A DNA stretch of 64,000 bases, from assembly GCA_016647705.1 (NCBI GenBank), contig CM028338.1:21721577-21785576 (forward strand). Reading direction: 5' to 3'. The position numbers were made by a program, and so were the translations under genes. The stretch comes from Eucommia ulmoides (taxonomy: Eukaryota > Streptophyta > Magnoliopsida > Garryales > Eucommiaceae). Under the pieces are notes generated by a model. It was not told the DNA's origin. It worked only from the letters and a program-made list of their open reading frames with translations, and did no database searches. Positions 24,013-35,577 of this stretch are shown here, piece after piece. Each line of letters starts with the position of its first letter. Position 1 is the first letter of the stretch.

Positions 24013-24443
24013 TTGTCGTTTATTATTGATATTGTGAGTAAATGACCAGATTTTACTTTAGGCATTTCTTTTGTATATAATTTCTGTTTGTAGTTTTGTT
24101 TTTATTTATTATGTAGGGTAGTTGGAGATGTTAGATCGCTAGGTATTGATGCATTCCTTTTAACGGGATTCTGAGCCGTTTATAGTGTTGGTGCCATGCA
24201 CATAAGCCGATGAGGCGTGTCGTTGAAAGATCGAGCCATCCAGTGCAATATCTTACCTCCCAAGGTTAAAATAAATTAAATCCATTACAACCGACTTGAT
24301 TTGGAGGCGAGATTCTCTTGCCTCCCAGGTACGTCTTCTAAACACCCTTCATCAGCATGCTTTAATTTATATGTTGAGAATGACGATTGGGTTGCTATGG
24401 ACACTGTCCGTTTTAAGTTTGGCGGTGATGTGTAGTATGTTAG

Positions 24444-26132
24444 TGATAGGTGTAAATTACCCCTATATTTCCAAACCGAATTTATTAGTTTTTGAGTACA
24501 TTTATAGTTATTTTTATATGTTTTAATAAGTTTTTATTCTTTTTGTATTAAAACAAGTGCGTGGGGGTGAAAAGGTATGAAATTGGAGCATAAACGATCA
24601 ATTTGTATCGAGAACGGTCGGAGAACGGTGGAAAAATGAGCAAGGAGGCAAGATTCTGAAAGAAGCCCTTTGCCTAGGCGTCTAGACCTCCACCTAGGTG
24701 GAGAAGATGCAGAGAAAACACATTTTGTTACTGACGGACCACTGCCTAGGAGAAATATTTCTCCGCCTAGTCGGCAAAGAGGCAGAATGTTGGAAGCAGT
24801 CCCTCCGCCTAGGCGGAAATCCAGCAGAATGTGTTCCTCGTCCACTACTGACTCTATCGCCTAGGTGAAAACCTTAACTGACATACCTCCGCCTAGGTGG
24901 AAATTCCATTGCCTAGGCGGAGACCTCTGCATAGTGGGAGATATTTTTGAGATATTTTTTGGCCTATTTATACCCTTCTCTCATCATCTCTTCTGACTTC
25001 TTCAGCCCTTAAGGCCTTTGGACATATTTTAGGGTTAGGATAAGGGATTTTTGATGGAGATCTCTCAACCCGAGGTGGAGGATGAAGAGGGAAGCGATCG
25101 GTGGACGGTTCTAGCGGCCATTCTTTGAGTATTGGCTAAGTTGCTCATTTCTTCTCTTTCTTTTCTACATTTTGGTAGTTTTTGAGCATGTTTATGCCAT
25201 TTTACATTGTATACGTACTTATTTCCATTAGATAAACATAGGTTGTATAGGGATTATTAATATAATTTATGAAAACGTTGTTTAGTTGAGTTTATGTTTT
25301 GTTTGCGATTGTTCTTCATTATGTTGATTGTGTGTGCCGTATTATTTGTTTATATTTCTTAGATTTACATTTCGAGAATACGGGGTTTAACAAATCCCAG
25401 ATTCAGACTAGAATAAACAAATGCCACAATCCTATAACCCGGTCAGGGTTTGGATTGTGGACAATCGATGACGTTGGGGCAAGACTCATGTGACCTAGAG
25501 TCATTAAGACGTTGTGGGGGATTTTTGCGTTGACACAAAGTCATGTATTCCCTCGTCTTACACTCGGGAGAGGTGACGGGGGAGTTTTAGAACGGAGATT
25601 ATCGATGGGTAAACACAACGCACGATCCAATAACCCGGGAGAGAGTTGGATTGTGTGCAATCAATGATGTTGGGGTGAGACTTATGTGACCTAGGGTCGT
25701 TAAGATATTGAGGGGGACTTCTTCGTTGATTCGAAGTCACGTATTCCCCCGTCTTACTACACTTGGGAGAGGTAGCAAAAGAGTTTACGAACCGAGATTT
25801 TCATTTAAGTCGAACGCCGTTAACATAAACTAAAACGAGACTGAACACGTATTCGTAAACGAAACTAATCCTTAGACAACCTATTCTCTCAAAACTATCT
25901 GATATTAATATTAGTATTAGTATAGATTAAATTAGGCTATATTAGTATTAGTATTAGTTAATTAAATTACATTTTTGGTTGCTTATATAAAGTCGAGTTA
26001 TGATAATCGCGGTACTCGATAGTAATCTCAACCAATCCCTGTGGATACGGTACCCGACCGAAAGGTCTACTATACTAAAACTTGATCCGTACGCTTGTGG
26101 TGAAAGTGGTTGCACTTAATTAGCGGCCACCA
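24444..26132 (+). repeat. Left arm of palindrome 1: full P-family LTR
   Basis: 1689 bp. U3 cluster 24670-24915 with CTAG cores, including a perfect CCGCCTAGGCGG at 24805-24816. TATA-like GGCCTATTTATACCC near 24961; duplicated ~196-bp block (about 25409-25800). Confidence 0.85.
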
Positions 26133-27166
26133 AATTTTAGTATAGAAGACCTTTCGGTCGGGTATCGTATCTACAGTGATTGATTGAGATTACTATCGAG
26201 TACCGTGATTATCATAACTCGACTTTATCTAGGCGACCAAAAATGTAATGTAATTAACTAATACTAATACTAATATAGCCTAATTTAATCTATACTAATA
26301 CTAATATTAATATGAGATAGTTTTGAGAGAATAGTTTGTCTAGGGATTAGTTTCATTTACGAATACATGTTCAGTCTCGTCTTAGTTTATGTTAACGGCG
26401 TTCGACTTATATGACAATCTCGGTTCGTAAACTCCTTCGCCACCTCTCCAGAGTGTAAGACGGGGGAATACGCGACTTCGAATCAATGAAGAAGTCTCCC
26501 TCAATGTCTTAATGACCCTAGGATGCATGAGTCTCTCCCCAACGTCATTGATTGCACACAATCCAACTCCCTCCCAGGTTATTGGATTGTGCGTTGTGTT
26601 TACCTTATCGATAATCTCCGTTCTAAAACTCTTCCGTCACTTTTCTCGAGTGTAAGACGAGTGAATACGTGACTTTGCTTCAACGCTGAAGTCCCCCTCA
26701 ATGTCTTAATGACTCTAGGTCATGTGACTCTTTCCCCAACGTCATCGATTGTCCACAATCCAAACGCTGGGTTAGGCTTGATTTTGTACTTTTACCGCCT
26801 AGGCGGTGGCACACTTTCTTGTTTTGGCTGTAACTTCTTCATCCATACTCCAATTGAGGTGATTCAAAAACTAATGGAAATATAAGAGAAAGATATACAA
26901 CTTACAAGTTTTGAGTTTTTCCAAAATAAGATTTTATCGTAGTAAAAAATAGCCTTGAAGTTACAGTACCTGTATCGGCTTTGCACATTTCCACCATTTT
27001 TCCACCGTTCTTGATTCGATTTGATCGTTTTTGATCTGTTTACATACTTTTTCACCTCAAACACCTGATTTAGACAAACACATATAAAAACATATTAAAA
27101 CGTACTAAACATACTCGAAAACTAACAACGTTCGGATTGGAAATAGATAGGTAATTTACACCTATC
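26133..27166 (-). repeat. Right arm of palindrome 1: partial P-family LTR, reversed
   Basis: On the minus strand it starts TGATAGGTGTAAATTACC and runs through a U3 unlike that of the left arm, with one perfect CCGCCTAGGCGG (26795-26806) and ACTTGTAAGTTGTATATC-type sequence. It then jumps (about 26760) into the shared block and stops in AAGGTCTTCTATACTAAAATT at 26133. Confidence 0.85.
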
Positions 27167-28490
27167 AGTTAGTATGGGTTACGATTTTACTATATTGCAT
27201 GTTTGTTTAGTGTAGAATGTTTTGATGTTGTTGTTGTGTGCATGCTGAGTTTTGGATTCATCTGGGCTGTTACCTGATGATGATATTATCCCTGGTTGTC
27301 TTCAAAGTCAAGGGTAATACCCGTGCATGTGTGTTCTGTGTGCTTGGCAATGCATTTTGGGTGAAAATTATTGTAGATCCTAATTTGCACGAGCACATAG
27401 ACTCAATGTATTTTTATTCAATTGATTTGAGGCCGATTATTGATTAGCCAAACTCACGACAAATTAAGGATTCTAGAACCTGATTGAGGGAAAACTTGAG
27501 GCGAAATCCTAGGCGAGGTAGTTTAGGAGACGTGATTTAGGCATTCTTTTTGTCGCTTGAGCCTTTTAAGCCTACCATGTTATATGTTTATCCCTCGTTA
27601 CCCTGTCGAATCCTAAATGCCAATTCAATTTTGAATACATGAACAAATACCCTGGCAAATTGATCTTTTTCCAAACTCATATCACTGAATTAAAGGCACA
27701 TTTGAGTGAATCAAGTTAGCATTCGCAAATGCTTCTTGATGTGAGCGGTTGGGTTTTGGGTAAGCTATTAATTTGTTCGGTATTTGAGTATTCACTTGTC
27801 GTTCATATTTCACACACCTCTTAAATTGTACAAATCAAATAAGTTTGGGGGGGTGTTTGTTGGAAAAAAATGTAAATATCGTTAAATTTTCGTTTCTTTT
27901 GACAAGTTAGTACGTTGGTCTTAAATGCAAGTTTAGACTTGTTTCTAATTTATCTATGGGGTTTCGAGAGTGAATGTGCCAAGCGTTGAGCCTTGGGTAA
28001 CGTTAAGTTAACAACGTTAACCTGTTTTCTCTTCCAAAATATCCTTGGCCAAATATTCCAAAACTGAACCAAGTCCTTCTGATATTTATGAACTTCCAAG
28101 CCTACATTAGTGGAGAGTGGACCCCAATCAGGCATATGGATATCCTAGTCCTTTATGGTCTAAGTCATGAGTTTAGTTGGTGGATAATCCATTCCGGTCT
28201 TGGATAGTTATATTATTGAGTCTTGCACAAACACGTTGACAGGATCTAGAATGGCATTCACTATTATTGAATGTCGAAATTCTAGAACACCACATGGTGC
28301 ATTTTACCGCTAGAACTCGATATGACTGGTGGTTGTTTAGGGAAAATGACTTGGTCGTTAGAAGGATTCAAAACTCGCATATCGTTATGTTTAGATTGTT
28401 TTTAGGTTGTTTGTCATTTAATTTAGTTATGTTTTTTTTTTCGTTTGTGTTTTGCTCGAGTACTAGCAAAATTCCAAGTTTGGGGGTATT

Positions 28491-30112
28491 TGATTGGTGT
28501 GATCTACCTATAAATTTACAAATTGGTTTTGTTTGTTTTAGAGTATTTTTTACAGAGTTTTTATTATGTTTTAATTAGTTTTTTTTTTCTTTTTGTATAA
28601 ATCAAGTGTTTGGGGTGAAAACGTATGAAAATGGAGTGTAAACAATCAGATCGAACCAAGAACAGTCGAAGAACGGTGGAAAAACAATCACGAAGGTAAT
28701 AATAAAACAGCAGCCCACCGCCTAGGCATCTAGACCACCGCCTAGGCGGTGAAAATGTAGAGAGGGCCTAAATATGCTGGAAGCTCACTGCCTAGGCGGT
28801 GAAACTACAGGATGGTCACCAAATCCACCACTGTCTTCACCGCTGCGGCGATTAACGAACCGACATACCCACCGCCTAGGCGGTGACATCTGTACCAGAT
28901 TAGATATTTTTTTTGAGATATTTTGCCTATTTAAACCCCTCTCCTCTCATTTCCTCTTGCTCTCTCTAGCAATTAGAGTCCTTAGGGATTAGTTTAGAAT
29001 AGAGAGAGAGAGTATGGGGAGTGCTCAAACAATTCCGAAGGAGAAGATTAACACGCGGAGAAAGAGAAGCGATCGGTGGACGGTTTTAGCGGCTAATCTT
29101 AGGACTACGGTTAAGTTCATCCATTTTTCCTTTTATTTCTTAACTTATATATTTGTTTGGGCATGTTTAGATCAATTTTAATTGTATAAATGGTTTTGAC
29201 CATGAGATAAACGTGGATTATATATGGGATTAATTTTATTTATAAAAACGTAGTTTTGTTTGAGTTGTGTTTCTTTAATGATTGTTCTTCGCTATTTTGA
29301 TTGTGTTTGCCATATAGTTTGTTTATTATGAATAGATAGATATATCAATAATTCGGGGTTTGACACTCGGAAGAGGTAACCCTGGATTCGGACTAAAGTA
29401 AACAACGCGACGATCCAATAACTTGAGAGGGAGTTGGATTGTGGGCAATTGATGACGTTGGGGAAAGACTCACGTGAGCTAGGGTCATTAAGACGTTAAG
29501 GAGGACTTCTTCGTTGACACGAAGTTAAGTATTCCCTCGTCTTACACTCGGGAGAGGTGGCGAGGGAGTTTACCAACTGAGATTGTCGATAGGGTAAACA
29601 CAACGTGACGATCCAATAACGCGGGAGAGAGTTGGATTGTGTGCAATCAATGACGTTGGGGCGAGACTCACGTGACCTAGGGTTATTAAAATGTTGAGAG
29701 GGACTTTTTCATTGACACAAAGTCATGTATTCCCTCGTCTTACACTCGGGAGAGGTGGCAGGAGAGTTTACGAACTGAGATTGTCAAATAAGTTGAACAC
29801 TGTAAACGTAAGTCAAACGAGATCGAACATGTATTTGTAAACCAAGTTAATCCCTAGACAATTCTTACCCCTAAAACATCTCATTATATTAGTATAGATA
29901 ATTTAGTTAATTAGTTTAGTTTAATATAAATTTTATACATTCTTTTTAGCCTAGATGAAGTTAGGTCATGACAATTACGGTACTCGATAATAACGATAAC
30001 CAATCTCTGTGGATACGATACCCGATCTTAAAAGATCCATCATACTAAAACTTTGACCTCGTACACTTGTGAGTAGTTAATACGTGAGCGTGCAACAAAC
30101 GCTCGTTGTACA
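28491..30112 (+). repeat. P-family 3' LTR (element C)
   Basis: 1622 bp, preceded by the purine-rich AAGTTTGGGGGTATT (28476-28490). Perfect CCGCCTAGGCGG at 28738-28749 and 28872-28883, with near copies at about 28717 and 28788. Ends GTTGTACA before GTAGG. Confidence 0.9.
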
Positions 30113-30302
30113 GTAGGCTTCAAAGGCTCAAGTGATCAAAATGAATAACCAAATCATATCTCCTGTACTATCTCGCCTAGGATTTTACCTCGAATTTCTC
30201 GGTTCTAGAATTCCTATTGTCATGAACTTGGCTAAAGGATAATCAACATCAAATCAATTGGATAGCTAGTACATGGAGTTTAAGTGCTCGTGCAAGTTAG
30301 GA

Positions 30303-32727
30303 CTGAAGTTCGATAAGCCATCACATCATATGACAGCATATCGTCCCACTCAATATAGTTATCGAGGTTCGGATTGAAGTCAGGTAAGCCGTCACAGCAT
30401 ACAGCAGCATATCATCCCAATTATTATAGTTATCGATCATCTTCCAGAGGGTTTTCTTTATATTCTTTTTGGCAGCTTCCACTGCTCCATTTGTTTTCGG
30501 ACGATAAGGCGTGATGTTTTTGTGCTCGATCTTGAACTACTAATAGATTTCTCGGATTTCTGAGCCTTTCAGGTTTTTAACGTAGTCAATTATCAGTGCT
30601 TGCGACAAATCGTATCTTGACACAATGTTTTCTTTGATGAATCGGGCTACTTTCTTCTGAGTCCCTTGGGTCAAGAAGACAACCTCCACTCACTTGGTAA
30701 AATAATCAATTGCCACTAGGACAAAGCGATGACTGCTCGACGCCTTATGGGTGATTTCTCCAATAATGTCCATACCCCACATTGAGAAGGGCCATGAGGC
30801 CACCAAAAAATGAAGTTGCGAAGTTGGGATATGGATTTAATCATCGTGAATCTGACACTTATGGCATTTTTGAACAAACTGATCATAATCATTTTCCATC
30901 GTCAGCCAAAAATATTCGGTCATCAGAATTTTCTTCGCGAGCATTAAGCCACACATGTAAGATCCATCTATGCCACCATGGACTTCTTTTATCAACTGGA
31001 TAGCCTCTTTAACTCCAAAACATCTCGATTGACCCATGTTAGGGGAGCGCTTGTACGGACTCTTCTTGCTTAGGAATAATTGGCCTACTAATCTCTGGAT
31101 GGTCTTTCGATCAACACTCGATGCTCTCTCTAGGTACTCCCAATTTTTTAGGAAGTTCTTTAGAAGGTTCAACTTTGAGTTGCTAATAGTGGGCCAGTCA
31201 ACGTTGAACTCAGATTGCCATAGAGATGATATCATTGTCTTCCCAGGTGATGAAGATCATAGATGCCAAGGTAGTTAAGGCATTGGAAAAGTCGTTCTGG
31301 AGCTTCGGTATGCTTTTAAATTCTATCATTGTAAATTGCTCGCACAACTCCAAAGGGTGATTATTATAGGCTACCATGGTCGGATCTTATGTGGCATGCT
31401 TATTCGTCACTTGATTGATTATCAGCTCAGAATCCCCAAACACTAAAAAATCTTTGATCTTCATGTCGAAGGCTAACTAGAACCCCAAAATACATTCTTC
31501 GTACTCAATTTGGTTATTGGTGCTATGGAACTTTAACTTGGAAGCTACCAGATAATGCCGCTTGATCAGAGAAGTAAGAACAACTCTGATGCCGGCCCCT
31601 CAAGAGTTCATGGCTCTGACGACATATATTTTCCATACTGTTTCCTCATCGTTTTCCTCTACTGCATGAATCAACTAGTCAAGAAATAACATCTCAAGTG
31701 GCTAGTGTTTTGTTTGGGCTGGACAACTAGTTAATTGATCCGATATCACCTGACCCTTCACAGACTTTTGGGTCTTATAGATGATGTCGAACTCTATTAA
31801 TAACATTTGTCATTTTACAATTTTTCCCTATAGAATTGGCTTCTCGAAGATATATTTTAAGGGATCCATCCTGGCTATCAAATAGGTAGTCATCGAGAGT
31901 ATATAATGGCACAGTCGCTGAGCGGAGCAGGCTAGTGCACAATAGGTTCTCTCCAGCAAAGTGTATTTTTTCTCGTATATCATGAAGCACTTGATAAGGT
32001 AGTATATGGTTTGTTCTTTCTTTCTGGATTCATCGAGCTGCCCAAGAATGGCTCCCATGGAAGAGTCGAGAATCGATAGATATAGTTACAACGAAACTCC
32101 TTCCCGAGGTGGCACCAAGATTGGAGGGTTAGCCAAATAGGCTTTAATATTGTCTATGGCATTATGAAAATCGATATTCCATCGCCCATCACTCTCCTTT
32201 CGAAGTACCTTGAAGATTGGCTCACAAGTGGTAGTGAGTTGGAAAATGATTCGAGCTATGAAATTCAACCGGCCCAAAAAATCGTGGATCTCCTTCTTAT
32301 TTTTCGGTGGTGGAATCTCATGAATGGCCTTCGAAAGTGCATTTAACATGGAACCAAGAAGCTTTCTGGAAGTCACCCCGAAAGTGCATTTTGCCAGGTT
32401 GTGCTTGAGTTGGGACTTATGAAGTCTGTCGTACATCATTTTCAAATAACAGAGATGGTTATCATTCTCCTGGGATTTAACGATCATGTCCTTAACATAC
32501 ACCTCCATCTCCTTATGTATCATATCATAAAAGAAGATCGTTATTACTCTTTGGTACGGTGCCTCGGCATTTTTGAGGTTGAAAGGCTTCACCCTGTAGT
32601 AGAAGACTCCCTATGGTATGGTGAAGATTGTTTTTTTTCAATCTTCCTTATCCATCATAATCTTATATATCTAGAGAATCCATCGACGAAGGAATAGATC
32701 TTTCGCCCCGCAGTATTGTCAATGATA
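30303..32727 (-). pseudogene. Tat pol: RT C-terminal part, RNase H and integrase
   Basis: Minus strand. RT (32592-32086) shows KPFNLKNAEAPYQR and a catalytic box VYVKDMIV in which the first Asp of YVDD is Lys (codon 32491-32493), so RT would be dead. A Tat-type connection/RNase H region follows (about 32085-31250), with several stops. Integrase has a zinc region (30980-30840) HGGIDGSYMCG...CHKC in which the second His is Tyr, then the core: WGMDIIGE (about 30770), IIDYVKN (about 30595) and NGAVEAAKK (about 30495), so the DDE triad is still readable despite stops. A ~69-bp duplication lies at its end (30303-30440), where the gene breaks off into P-family sequence. Confidence 0.85.
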
Positions 32728-32732
32728 ATATG

Positions 32733-35012
32733 TGTTGATCCTATGTTTTTGATGGACAATTAAATATTGATGTTATTGGTAGAACTAATGATTTTATTGA
32801 GTGTTTCAGTTTATTAGTTCCAGTGATAAAAATGATCGTGAAGATATTGTGGCAATACTAAAGATAATGACAAAGATGATAGAAGATTAAGAGTTTGAAG
32901 AAATTGAAGAACCTAGGGAAAATAACTCAGGTTAAATTCTGACTCTTAATATATCCCGGTTAAGATCACACATGACATAAAATATTTTTCAAAATTATGT
33001 GTGTTTTTATAGGATCCTAATTAGTTAAATTATTTGCTCCTATGTGAAATTGAAAAAGAAATAAAGATAATTGACTAAAATTGAACTTAAGTATTTAGTG
33101 GAGTTAACCAAGAAAAGAAATCGGTTAAAGGGGCAAAAACGTCGATAAAATTGGATTTAAAATGAATTCAGGAGAGGATTCCAGCATCTCTCAGTTCATA
33201 GGTAAGTTGACTGGTGATTAATGAATGAAGTTGCTGAATCTCTCGATCGACAGGTAGGTCGAACTAAGTTTAAAATAAGAAGTGTCTGAATCTCTAGGTT
33301 TGTCAACTTGTGATCAGAGAATGAACTCTCTGAATCTTTAAGTTGACAGATAGGTTGACTTATGAAACTCTTTGAATCGTCCAGTTAATAGGTGATGGAT
33401 GGGCAGTTGACCGATGGGCGAAGAGATTTTGGCTTGGCAACATCCTAAATTGGGCGGTTGACCAATGGGTTTTGGCCGGTCGACAGATGGAGCTGTTTCA
33501 GGATTTATGGAATTTCGGATTTTATTCAAAAAGTAGCCGTTAATAGCCATTTTATGGTTAAGATATGTGAGATATCTTAGGGTTCTAATATGTTTTGAGT
33601 TATTTAATTAATATTTAATTATCCCTATAGATATGGTTTAAGTAGTTTTGATATTTATCAATTTGATACATATAATTCTTTTAATCTTATCTTATTAAGT
33701 TTGAGTAAAAGTTTGAGGGACTTAATTGAACATTTTAAGAGATATTTTAAGTGAATTATACCAAGAATAAATCATTATGATATAGAAAGTCTATTGGTGT
33801 AGTTGAATGTCATGATTTATGGGAACTAGCCGTTATAGGGCTTGTTTTAAGAGAATTTAAATAGATCGCGGATTTAATATAAAATAATTAGATATCAAGA
33901 GAATTCAAATTATTCTGAGCTTTTCAGTTCTCTTGCTTTCTAAGAGTTATCATACTGAGAGTTTGCGAGATCTTTCTTGAGAATCATTCTTTGGAGATTA
34001 TTTGTTTGATCACCGATTTGAAGTTGCATTACTAATCATTATTCTTTTGGTGGAATCCTGGTGAGATCTTTCCAAATTACTTACTATTAATTATTTCTTA
34101 TATTTTTTATTATTTGGAATTTGATCTTTGAAATTGTTTTCTGGATTTTTTATTGAAAATTATTTTTGAAACAATTTCTTGAGAAAATCTGATTACGTTC
34201 TTAATTGCTTACTACCCATCTTTATTTATTAGATTTTGGAATTCTCACTTTTCTATCACTAGTATTAGGACATTAATTGAGTTTGAATTTATCTGGGGTA
34301 GTAGAAGCTCCGAGTGGGAAAACCACTTATCAATTATTTTTAATTGGTGAGTTGGTTATCGGATTAGATACTACTGGGAGTTTCTAATCAAAGGTAGCTG
34401 GTTTCAATCTCTTTCGGTAAAACAATTGAGATTTTGATCTTTACCTAGAGTATAAAAAGATTATGTGTTAATTCTTCCTTGATTGAATTTGTGAGTGAAT
34501 TATAACGGTTCAATCCTTATTGGGTAAAAGGATATTTGGAGCGTATTTGTGTGAGGTTTAATTCTTGATCCTAAGGTATAAAAAGAATTAGGTCGTGATT
34601 CTCCATGTAATAGAATTAGGTTAATCTTCCACCTGGTAAAAAGATAGAGGTTATTCTTTAGCCTAGGAAAAGGAATTGTAAAGGTTGATTTTGAGTCTGT
34701 GAAAAGAATCGTTGTGAGGGTTTGGTTCCTACCTTTATATGAATCTTGAGTTTAGTGGGTACGAATCTCCACGGAGCTCAGGGGACTGGATTAGCAAGAG
34801 TAGCTTGGTGAACCAGTATAAATTTCTGTGTGCTGCATTATTTATATTTTGCTGTTTGGGTGTGCACCTAGTTGATAATATATAATCCGCTGCTATAAAA
34901 GATAATAATTAATTTTAGAATAAAATTAATTGTTTGATTTTTGAAGTGTTATATTCGATATTTTTTAATACTACCCAATTCACCCCCTCTTGGGTAGCTC
35001 ACTGGGCTAACA
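32733..35012 (+). repeat. SIRE solo LTR, TSD ATATG
   Basis: 2280 bp, TGTTGATCC...GGGCTAACA, with exact ATATG at 32728-32732 and 35013-35017. It splits the Tat RT. Same family as 7190-9301. The U3 minisatellite (about 33185-33480) is longer than in that copy and its GTCGAC sites are mostly decayed. No internal sequence, so it is a product of LTR-LTR recombination. Confidence 0.93.
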
Positions 35013-35017
35013 ATATG

Positions 35018-35577
35018 AATGTTTGGCAACAAAAAATCATATTTCAGACTTGCTAAGTTGAGATCATGATAATCCACCAGACTTTAATTTTTCCCAAGGA
35101 ATTTGGCGCTAGAATGACATTAGAGAGCCATTTACTGTAGTTATATACTTCTATGATTCGGGCATTGAACTACTTCACAATATCTCCCTTGACCTCGAGG
35201 CTGACAGCGGGCCCCAACTTCCTCAACTTTTGCTTGACCGGTATACTCCCAAGCTTTAGCGGCAGCTTATGGGTTACGATATTTTTGTCCAGCCCTACCA
35301 TATCGTCGTAGGACTAGGCAAATATATCTTGGTAGGAAACCAAGAGCGTCGTCAATTCTTTCTTTTCCAGTAGTGAGGGCTGATCCAATCTTTACTTCTT
35401 CAACTCTTCTGGGGTCCCCAAGTTTATCAACTCAATCTCGTTAGAACTGGAAATGTCTTTTTCTCAAATTCTACAAAAGCTTTTCAGATCTCACCATTTA
35501 AAACTGGGACGTATCGGCTTATCGCTTAATGGAAAGGTACGACATCCGAATCGACATTGATCACGTATAGTGTGTCA
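35018..35577 (-). pseudogene. Tat RT, N-terminal part
   Basis: Minus strand, continues into the RT segment below 32728 once the solo LTR is removed. Recognisable pieces: SYDDMVGLDKNIVTHKL (Tat: SYxEMPGLD...HxL), PVKQKLRKLGP and ILAPNSLGKIKVWW. Stop codons are present (for example in the SYQDIFA*SYDD stretch). Confidence 0.7.

Larger units (their letters stand above)
24444..27166. mobile_element. Inverted-LTR palindromic element 1, TSD GTTAG
   Basis: A complete P-family LTR on the plus strand (24444-26132, TGATAGG...GGCCACCA) is followed directly by a partial LTR in reverse orientation (26133-27166, ending CACCTATCA). Both outer ends are thus U3 ends. Flanks are an exact 5-bp duplication, GTTAG (24439-24443 and 27167-27171). 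The related sequence at about 17231-17252 (minus strand) lacks the insert. The right arm lacks the last ~65 bp of the LTR and has a different, shorter U3, but matches the left arm closely in the inner part around 25800-26130 versus 26133-26470. Confidence 0.85.
22290..30112 (+). mobile_element. P-family element C (non-autonomous), TSD GTAGG
   Basis: TGATAGATG...GTTGTACA with exact 5-bp duplication GTAGG (22285-22289, 30113-30117). The uninterrupted target is visible at about 16790. 5' LTR 22290-23858, three primer-site repeats (23865-24006), internal region 23859-24443 plus 27167-28490 (about 1.9 kb without the nested palindrome), purine tract before 28491, 3' LTR 28491-30112. No recognisable gag or pol remains, so it must have moved with proteins from another element. 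The two LTRs are clearly alike but differ in length by ~50 bp. Confidence 0.9.
14500..30302 (-). mobile_element. P-family (Athila-related, non-autonomous) complex: tandem LTR-int-LTR-int
   Basis: Reading on the minus strand: partial internal region (30302-30113 and 22289-21327), LTR (21326-18593), primer site, gag remnant and internal region (18592-15837), LTR (15836-14500). Two LTRs with a full ~2.76 kb internal region are thus preceded by a second, truncated internal region, so the structure is a tandem. The sequence at 22289/30113 is continuous once the GTAGG-flanked insert is removed. At 30302 P-family sequence passes directly into Tat integrase with no LTR, so the 5' end is deleted. Confidence 0.75.

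Noticed and set aside
24660-24915. CRISPR-like array: repeated GCCTAGGCGG units separated by unequal spacers (also 22505-22640, 28715-28885)
   Set aside because: The units lie in U3 of plant LTRs, recur at the same place in every family member, vary in sequence and have no cas genes. They are LTR palindrome clusters.
24444-27166. Classical DNA transposon with long terminal inverted repeats (foldback or Mutator type)
   Set aside because: Both arms are LTRs of a family present as ordinary LTR elements and solo LTRs here, with TG...CA ends and 5-bp duplications.
24444-27166. Assembly artefact producing the head-to-head palindrome
   Set aside because: The arms differ in U3 and in length, and exact target duplications lie outside them; a mirrored assembly error would give identical arms without duplications. 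Not fully excluded without reads.
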